This document shows positions 58,302-64,000 of a stretch of DNA of 64,000 nt, in pieces. The DNA comes from Strix aluco (lineage: Eukaryota; Chordata; Aves; Strigiformes; Strigidae), in assembly GCF_031877795.1 (NCBI RefSeq), contig NC_133933.1, forward strand, positions 5,020,632 to 5,084,631. Reading direction: 5' to 3'. Below the pieces are notes generated by a model. It did not search any database, was not told the DNA's origin, and worked only from the letters and a program-made list of their open reading frames with translations. Numbering within the stretch: position 1 is the first letter of the stretch; each line of letters opens with the position of its first letter. A program made the translations under genes and the position numbers.

Positions 58302-58742
58302 CTAATTTTGATCTTCAATTACATACGAAAGATCCAAAATCAGATTAGCTGTCTCCAGAGCTACTTGTAGGCCACTACACTTTGCAGCAAAACAGTCCAG
58401 TGTCAGAAAGTCGGCAACCTTTACCGAGGGCTCTTTAGGGCAGCCCTGTATAACAGGAGAGCCAAACTGGCCTTGCAAAAGCCTCCAGTTGAGATTCTCA
58501 GTGTTACCATTAATCCTACAGCCACATTTTGAAACTAAATCTGACCAATTAGAGACAGAGGGAAAACCTGATGGAACAAACCAACAGTGTCCATAAACCA
58601 TGTCTGTAAGAATTTCTCCATCATCATGATTCAGAGAGCAAGCTACAGACTCCAGGGAACGGCAAAAACCATCAGCAACCAACTGGTATTGTGCCCGAGA
58701 ACAATCTATATCGTTAAGACTGCTGGTGGACAGACTACCACT
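58302..58742 (-). CDS. MKKS: MKKS last coding exon (residues 427-572)
   Basis: This 441-base exon encodes the C-terminal quarter of MKKS (BBS6), a group II chaperonin-like protein. MKKS acts with BBS10 and BBS12 and the CCT ring to assemble the core of the BBSome for ciliary transport. Matches to the family are DGEILTDMVYGH, NWSDLVSKCGC, LTLDCFAAKCSGLQVALETA and the very conserved end NLILDLSYVIED-QN. The stop is TAG. The acceptor is a T12 run followed by TAG at 58,743-58,745; the frame enters at a full codon, SGSLSTSSLND. The region around 480-540 is the most diverged from human, as is usual. Confidence 0.95.
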   Translation of the reverse strand, partial: SGSLSTSSLNDIDCSRAQYQLVADGFCRSLESVACSLNHDDGEILTDMVYGHCWFVPSGFPSVSNWSDLVSKCGCRINGNTENLNWRLLQGQFGSPVIQGCPKEPSVKVADFLTLDCFAAKCSGLQVALETANLILDLSYVIEDQN

Positions 58743-59214
58743 CTAAAAAAAAAAAACAAAACCAGGAAAACAGAAAGTTAGAACACTGTTTTACAGAAAT
58801 AATTTTAATCAAACATACTCTCGCTTTTTTTAAAACAGATGGTTCAGTCCTAAAAAAGTTGTCTATGTGATGATTATTCCACAATAGGAAAGATTTCTAG
58901 ACAAGTCAAAGCTGAGTTCTGCACAATTATCTTTCAACATAAAAATTCTACACATTTTTATTTTAACACTTAAAATAGAAGCACTTACTATAATATATAC
59001 CTAAAGATTAACAAGTACAAATACAGTATTAACAAGTCTGAAAGATGTAATTAGCACTAAGAGCTTCAAAGACCCTTTTGTTTTATATTAGTAGTTAGAC
59101 AGCAAAAACGCAACATTAATCTAGACAAGTGTTTTAACTGCAGTAGTGATTCTACATAAATTCTTGTTTCCCAAGTGTATTAAGCAGCTTTAAAAGCCCT
59201 TATGTCTTACATAC
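58743..59214 (-). other. MKKS: MKKS intron before the last coding exon
   Basis: 472 bases, with donor GTATGTAAG and an acceptor with a twelve-base T run. No other feature seen. Confidence 0.9.
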
Positions 59215-59325
59215 CTTGTGCCTTACATATGAAGCCAGGTGAGTTTCTGTACAGCCACCTCCTAATAATGCCAAAGGTTCCTTGATTGTTAACTGTAACA
59301 CATGCTCTGCAGTTTCACAGGCACG
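59215..59325 (-). CDS. MKKS: MKKS third coding exon (residues 390-426)
   Basis: This 111-base exon encodes 37 residues, starting [20 protein letters not shown] and continuing [17 protein letters not shown]. The LGGGCTE stretch corresponds to the GGGA/GGGC turn that all group II chaperonins carry where the intermediate domain returns to the equatorial domain. The acceptor is GGTTTTCAG and the donor GTATGT. Both boundaries fall between codons. Confidence 0.95.
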
Positions 59326-60021
59326 CTGAAAACCATAGGAATTTGTCATTAGACATACCATGATTAATAGGTTTTGCCCCCACTGAAAAAACTACCAGAG
59401 TAAAAGTTTCAGTAGTTTCTGTTACAGACTTCATAAACTTGGATTACATCTGGATATAAACCTGCTGAGTGGTTTCCAAAACCATATTCACTTAAGAAAT
59501 TGTCTTTATTTGTCCACACTCAGTATGGAAAAGCAGAAATAAAAAAGCTGTATTTTATTCCTCCTTCTTGCAAAACACAGTTATATATAAAAAGTCAATC
59601 AGTATCAATGACATTTCTAGGGCAACTATTCAATGAAAAGCTATGCTTGACTACCATTGCAGGTATTGCTGCTGGCCTTTTGCTGGGTAATTTTTTCTTT
59701 ATGCTCTTATAAACCAAGTAATGAGCATGAAAATGTTTATCCAGCACTGGCCTCAAGAACAGGCAAAAAAATGCTTCTGCCTCTAAACAACTTCTCGTAT
59801 TAAAACAGGGGCATTAAATGAACATGAGCACAAGGATTTTGAAATTCTGGAAACGAGTGTTTCTGAATTGCTTTCTTGAAATTGTATACCTAAACTCTAA
59901 CTAAACTCCATTTATGTACTGAAAAATCAGTTTTCTAAACTTATTGTATCTGTATTTCTCATTACTTTTTTTCCATTAAAAACTTGACTTTTCAAGAAAG
60001 ATTCCAAGAAAATTTGCCTAC
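59326..60021 (-). other. MKKS: MKKS intron between second and third coding exons
   Basis: 696 bases with GT/AG ends. A plus-strand frame at 59,500-59,712 ends in a hydrophobic stretch but looks accidental. Confidence 0.9.
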
Positions 60022-60197
60022 CTTCAATTCATCCCATGCTGTTTCATTTCTGTTACAGAGTATCAAGCTGCAGATAACTGTGTCCTTAGGAATTAGATGC
60101 ACAAAATGTTTTGAGGCAAAACTCTCAAGGCACACATCTTTCAAATTGCCATAACAACTAGGAGACAACAAATGTATGGAAGCTATAGGCTTTGAAC
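60022..60197 (-). CDS. MKKS: MKKS second coding exon (residues 331-389)
   Basis: This 176-base exon completes codon 331 (G|GT) and encodes 58 more residues, with [20 protein letters not shown], then [20 protein letters not shown] and DELK. These match human MKKS closely (SYGSVKDVC, HLIPNEATICSLLLCNRN, TAWDELK). In chaperonins this segment forms the end of the apical domain. The acceptor is TTAATTGGACAG and the donor GTAGGC. Confidence 0.95.
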
Positions 60198-60725
60198 CTG
60201 TCCAATTAAGAAAAGCAGAGAACAGTATGTATTACTGTCATCAAAACAGCTATCTATCGCATTTCATAAAGCATGAACTTCTTTCCTCTTGGCTTTTTAA
60301 ATTATACATATATTCTTCAATACCTAGCTTTTCAATCTATACAGAAAACTACAAACAGAAACCAACATTTTTTCAAAGTGCAAAACTCAGTGATAGTTTA
60401 CAAATAAAAAAGTAATTGTTTTCTTCCTTAGAGTTTGAAAATAATCTACATTTGCAAACACTTGCTCTAACTGGATATTCCTCATGCAGCTATCAGTAAT
60501 CACATGTGCAGTATGTCATCATTAGAGCTTGCAAAAGACCAATCTCACCTTAAAAAAAAAAAGTCATTTTTAGACTAGAAAAGACCAACTCTTGCTCAGC
60601 TGCTGAGGTAGGATACAGACAGAAATAAAAGAATCCTTACTTTGCAACGACACCAACCTAGATCAGTTTTCATTATGAGATGAATGTTGAGCACAACTGT
60701 CTAGTACAGAAAACTTGCTTGTTAC
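60198..60725 (-). other. MKKS: MKKS intron after the first coding exon
   Basis: 528 bases, donor GTAACA, acceptor GGACAG. AT-rich, nothing else seen. Confidence 0.9.
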
Positions 60726-61716
60726 CTGTCATCCGACTCAGGGGTTCCATCAGAGAGAGCCCAGCTCTGTCCACAGCGATGACATGGTTCTCTTTCAGAT
60801 ACTGCTTCAAGAATGGATGGATAACTTTCTGGCACACTACAAGGCCAACCTCATCATTAACCAGCTGCTTTCCTACATTAAGCAACTGATCCAGCTCTGA
60901 CATTTCTAGAGAAATTCCGTGATGGACTGTTATAGTTCCTTCTTCGTGGTTGAAGCAGTCTCCTGACATGGACACACAGAAAAGTGCTATCTTGATCATG
61001 TTGGAACAAGTTCTTTTGACAGTAAGTGGTTTTGTCAATTTAATTTCTGGTGTTTCTATCAGTAGTCCAGGAAGAACCGTAGAATCTGCAACTCTTCCAC
61101 CTTTCACAGGTACTATTATACACTTTCCTAAAACAGCATCAGTCTCAACATGACATGGAACAGTAAACATAAAAGCCTTTAAAATCAGCATGGTGAGATG
61201 ATCAACTTCTGATTTATTAAGCATGCAAGCAGGTTTACTTGTTAATACGCTACGTACCAAACAAAGAAGAGTCTCAACACTGCTAAAATCTACGGCTACT
61301 CGGCAGCCACAGGCCTCAGATTTGAGGTAGTCCATACACAAACCCAAAAGATGCTTGCTTATTTTAATGACAGTGCAAGATGCAACATTCAGGCTTTTAA
61401 AGTTTTCGATCAAGCTACAGCAAAGAATGGCAGTAAATAAGCCACAGTCACTGAAGCGGGATATATGGTTCTGTACAGAGGCCGTCAAAACACTTAACAC
61501 AGGATGACTGACAGAAAGACGACTGAGTATAGCTGAAGATTGTGAAGTTGTACAAACGTAGCCTCCCACACCGTTGTGGAGCTGTTTGAGTCTACCAGCA
61601 GGACCATAGCAAGATTTTAATATTCCACTCAGCAGAGACAGTGACTGACTAACTACGTCTTTACTTAAAGGTTCACTAATAAATAATGGAGGCTTTTTAG
61701 CTTCAAGACGAGACAT
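60726..61716 (-). CDS. MKKS: MKKS first coding exon (residues 1-330), chaperonin-like BBS6
   Basis: The exon holds 991 coding bases and starts at the ATG of [10 protein letters not shown], the same start as in human MKKS. The start context has A at -3. It encodes the N-terminal equatorial and apical regions. [11 protein letters not shown] (36-46) is the equivalent of the GPKG nucleotide loop. [11 protein letters not shown] (88-98) stands where active chaperonins have GDGTT, so the catalytic aspartate pattern is not intact, consistent with a co-factor that does not fold proteins by itself. Y37 and H84, positions mutated in human patients, are both conserved. The exon ends MEPLSRMTG before donor GTAACA. 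With the other three exons it gives 572 residues against 570 in human. A frame extended upstream through TTG-AAA is not a real start. Confidence 0.96.
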
Positions 61717-61959
61717 TTTCAAAGTAAGATTTTAATTCTGGCCAACAAAACAGATTTTTTTACTTGGATCTATAATTCATAGCACTTTTAAAATTTGAAG
61801 TAGTACATTTAAATTCTTTGCAGCTAAGGATTATTATTTTAAATGTGAAGCAGTACATATGGTATGATAACAACACTCCTGTGACTGCTCATGATCTCTC
61901 TTAAAATGAAGCTTAAATCCTACTGTGAAATTGTTACATAATGACAGCCATAAGCTATT
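61717..61959 (-). other. MKKS: MKKS leader between the upstream ORF and the main start
   Basis: About 240 AT-rich bases separate the stop of the small upstream ORF from the MKKS start codon. It is either continuous exon or contains a short intron: TGTTTTGTTGGCCAG (about 61,736-61,750) could act as an acceptor just before the start. On the MKKS strand there is an AATAATAA stretch but no canonical AATAAA. Confidence 0.5.
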
Positions 61960-61967
61960 TCATTCAT
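61920..61967 (-). CDS. Second short upstream ORF in MKKS leader (15 codons)
   Basis: The frame ATG-AAT-GAA to CAG-TAG begins inside the last codons of the larger upstream ORF, so the two overlap as ATGAATGA. It encodes MNEIAYGCHYVTISQ. It may have no function beyond catching ribosomes. The overlap is directly seen. Confidence 0.3.
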   Translation of the reverse strand: MNEIAYGCHYVTISQ

Positions 61968-62159
61968 GACGATCTTTTGTAGCTTCTGAATGTGATCGAA
62001 CAGATTTTTTAGCAACAAAGTTTACGAGCATGCTTCCAAAATGGACACCTATAAGTGACAGTCCTGCCACAAGGAGAAAGTTCTTTCTGCTCCAGCTAGC
62101 TTTCCTCATCTCTTCCTCTGGCAACACCCACAGATGAAAAGCTTCGAAGCTAGTTATAC
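61960..62159 (-). CDS. Upstream ORF in MKKS leader: small single-span membrane protein (3' exon)
   Basis: An open frame of 65 codons runs from a good acceptor (TTTCTGTTTTTAATTGTAG) to TGA. It reads ITSFEAFHLWVLPEEEMRKA, then a basic stretch SWSRKN, then one hydrophobic span of about 20 residues (FLLVAGLSLIGVHFG, SMLVNFVA), then a basic tail KKSVRSHSEA. The first codon is split, so the true start lies either in an upstream exon or at the internal ATG at residue 18 (G at -3), which gives 49 residues. Upstream ORFs of the human MKKS mRNA are known to encode mitochondrial membrane peptides that lower MKKS translation. This frame has the right place, size and shape to be the counterpart. That identity is from memory of the system, not from an alignment. 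Confidence 0.65.
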
Positions 62160-62261
62160 CTACAATTAAAAACAGAAAGGTATTAGGATAATCTTATGAC
62201 AATATTGCACAGCTTGAACCGCTATTTTATTTTTCACAAGAAACTCACATAATGACTAATA
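62160..62261 (-). other. MKKS: MKKS leader intron, 3' part
   Basis: Intronic sequence between the leader exon and the CR1 insertion, AT-rich. It carries the pyrimidine tract and AG of the leader exon acceptor at 62,160-62,161. Confidence 0.6.
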
Positions 62262-63062
62262 CTGAATCACAGAATAACTTAGGTTGGAAAAGGCCTTTAA
62301 GATCGAGTCTAGCCGTTAACCTAACACTGCCAAGTCCATCACTAAACCGTGTCCCTAAGCATCGCAGCTACAGGTCTTTTAAATACCTCCAGGGATGGTG
62401 ACTCCACCACTGCCCTGGGCAGCCTGTTCCAATGCTTGACAACCCTTTCGGTGAAAAAATTTTTCCTAATGTCCAGTCTAAACCTCCCCTGGCACAACCT
62501 GAGGTTGTTTCCTCTTGTACTATCACTTGTTCCTTGGGAAAAAAAAAAAAAAAAAAAAAAAAAAAGAGATGAACACCCACCTTGCCACAACCTCCTTTCA
62601 GGGAGTTGTAGAAGGCGATGAGGTCTCTCCTCAGTCTCCTCCAGACTAAACCCCCCCAGTTCCCTCAGCCGCTCCCCATCAGACCTGTGCTCCAGACCCT
62701 GCACCAGCTTCATTGCCCTTCTCTGGACAAGCTCCAGCACCTCAATGTCCTTTTTGTAGTGAGGGGCCCAAAACTGAACCCAGTAATCAAGATGCAGCCT
62801 CACCAGTGCCAAGTACAGGGGGATGATCCCTTCCCTGTCCCTGCTGGCCACACTATTTCTGATACAAGCCAGGATGCTCTTGGCCTTCTTGGCCACTTGA
62901 GCACACTGCTGGCTCATGTTCAACTGGCTGTGTACCAACACCCCCAGGTTCTTTTTTGCCAGGCAGCTTTCCAGCCTCTCTTCCCCAAGCCTGTAGCACT
63001 GCAGGGGGTTGTTGTGACCCAAGTGCGGAACCCCCCCCGAGCCTTGTTGAACCTCATACATT
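62262..63062 (-). mobile_element. CR1 LINE, 5'-truncated, with remnant of reverse transcriptase ORF
   Basis: About 800 bases of a CR1 element on the minus strand. The 3' end is at 62,262-62,280 (ATTCTGTGATTC after CAACCTAAG on that strand). From 63,061 to about 62,570 it still reads the C-terminal end of the CR1 ORF2 protein: [70 protein letters not shown]. The frame then passes through a 27-base T run as phenylalanines and stays open to 62,342. It lacks the catalytic part of the enzyme and cannot move by itself. It sits upstream of the MKKS leader exon in the same orientation. Confidence 0.93.
62539..62565. repeat. A27 (minus-strand T27) run inside the CR1 copy
   Basis: Twenty-seven A on the plus strand replace a short CTTCTCCC segment of the CR1 sequence. 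It is expanded in place, not at a transposon tail. Confidence 0.95.
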
Positions 63063-64000
63063 GACCTGTATATGCTATAATGCTTTTTAACTGAAAAAAA
63101 CTATTAATATGATATATACAAGCATATAGCACACAAATTATACATGTTTGTTAACAACTTCAATTCTGACCATGAGTTTATATACTGTTTTACCTGTAGG
63201 TCTATAAACAACAGGCCATTATAAACTGCCCTGAATTGTGTTAAAGACTACAGTGATGTTAACCTGTTTTTACTGGAGAACAATCAGCACTGCTTCCCAG
63301 GCAACCACTTCAGAAACAAAAGCTTTATTTAATGCTCATACAACTTCAAAAAAATCTCTGCCTCTGAAAGAAAAGTTCCTTACTTCAAGATGCCCAACAT
63401 ACAATTATGTCTTCTTCAGTTCTTAAACAGTTCAAAACTTAAAGGGATATTTATTTACATTTCCAGGTAATCTCTACAGTATTTAGACTTCTCATACTTA
63501 ATTTTGTTTGTTTTCTATTGTAATTACCACCTCTACTAACAACACAGACTTTATTACTATGTAAAGTCACAGTTATTTCTGGGCAGTTTTGAACTTGAAA
63601 GAGCACTGTTGCAGAACCAGTCAATCACAAGAGTTTGACTGTTGTCTTGAAGTTATTGGAGTTTGTTCTGAAATATTTTCAAGACCTGTAATATCATCAC
63701 TTAATTGATCCTATCACATGGGATTTAGCAGTAGTTTTTAAGATGTATGATACATTTTTTTTTGGTCCATGTAACTACCAAATTAACTTGTACAAAAAAG
63801 AATAAAACTCTGGAAGACTAAAGCTTGAACAGCAAGACTGTATCTCTTAGAAAATTCTCATTTAATTGACTCAGCTCCTGCCTCAAACATACAGACACAA
63901 CTAATTAGGCAACTTACCCACAATACATAGCACAAATGCTATTTTTCTTTATTTTTGTGATCCCTTCGCATCACATATGCCACAATCCCAGGTTCTGGAA
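63063..64000 (-). other. Upstream of the CR1 copy, possible MKKS leader intron or exon
   Basis: AT-rich, with no CpG island, so the MKKS promoter is probably beyond the window. On the minus strand CCTACAG|GTAAAA (exon end 63,194, donor at 63,192-63,193) is a good 5' splice site and could close an upstream leader exon. Joined to the leader exon at 62,159 it keeps the small-protein frame open for six codons, then meets TAA without an ATG. No other feature recognised. Confidence 0.35.

Noticed and set aside
59500..59712. Plus-strand frame ending in a hydrophobic stretch (GIAAGLLLGNFFFMLL)
   Set aside because: It is antisense within an MKKS intron, with a single short frame and no sign of a transcript. 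The hydrophobic end is likely chance in T-rich DNA.
61717..61722. MKKS start two codons further upstream
   Set aside because: The apparent extra start is TTG followed by AAA. The ATG of MSRLEAKK matches the human start and has A at -3.

Overview
The window is vertebrate nuclear DNA, AT-rich, with large introns, sparse coding sequence and interspersed repeats. CR1 LINE copies with the ATTCTGTG-type 3' end, and relics of the palindromic repeats common in sauropsids, point to a bird. A non-avian reptile cannot be strictly excluded. The gene pair is SNAP25 (+) followed by MKKS (-), the same convergent neighbours known on human 20p12.

1-25,900: the 3' part of SNAP25 (t-SNARE of neuronal exocytosis). 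Exon 4, the mutually exclusive exons 5a and 5b, and exons 6, 7 and 8 are all present with GT/AG junctions. Joined through either exon 5 they give exactly residues 39-206 of the 206-residue protein. Exons 1-3 lie before the window, since no match was found in 1-4,814. The introns hold a (TC)n tract by exon 4, several old palindromic repeat relics, a 42-bp alternating purine-pyrimidine tract and a 51-bp tandem duplication. The 3' UTR has three AATAAA sites and a miR-153 seed match that lies beyond the first two.

25,900-57,100: about 31 kb of intergenic DNA between the two convergent genes. I find no convincing coding gene in it. It holds a CR1 3' end (about 35,418-35,760), a G-quadruplex motif (44,577-44,606), a 28-bp tandem duplication (49,311), a possible retroviral LTR (about 52,774-53,441), a MIR-like SINE (about 55,470-55,615) and many A-, T- or A/C-rich tracts.

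57,100-64,000: MKKS (BBS6), the chaperonin-like protein needed for BBSome assembly, on the minus strand. All four coding exons are found and give 572 residues (human: 570). Upstream in the leader an open frame of 65 codons encodes a small protein with one membrane span. It ends in an ATGAATGA overlap with a second short upstream ORF. This matches the known organisation of the mammalian MKKS leader, whose upstream ORFs encode mitochondrial peptides. A CR1 copy of about 800 bp with a 27-base A/T run interrupting its reverse transcriptase segment sits just upstream, on the MKKS strand.

The two genes do not form a pathway: SNAP25 drives synaptic vesicle fusion and MKKS acts in cilium biogenesis. 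I see no new multi-gene system here. The most rewarding details are the MKKS leader peptide and the SNAP25 5a/5b splice architecture.
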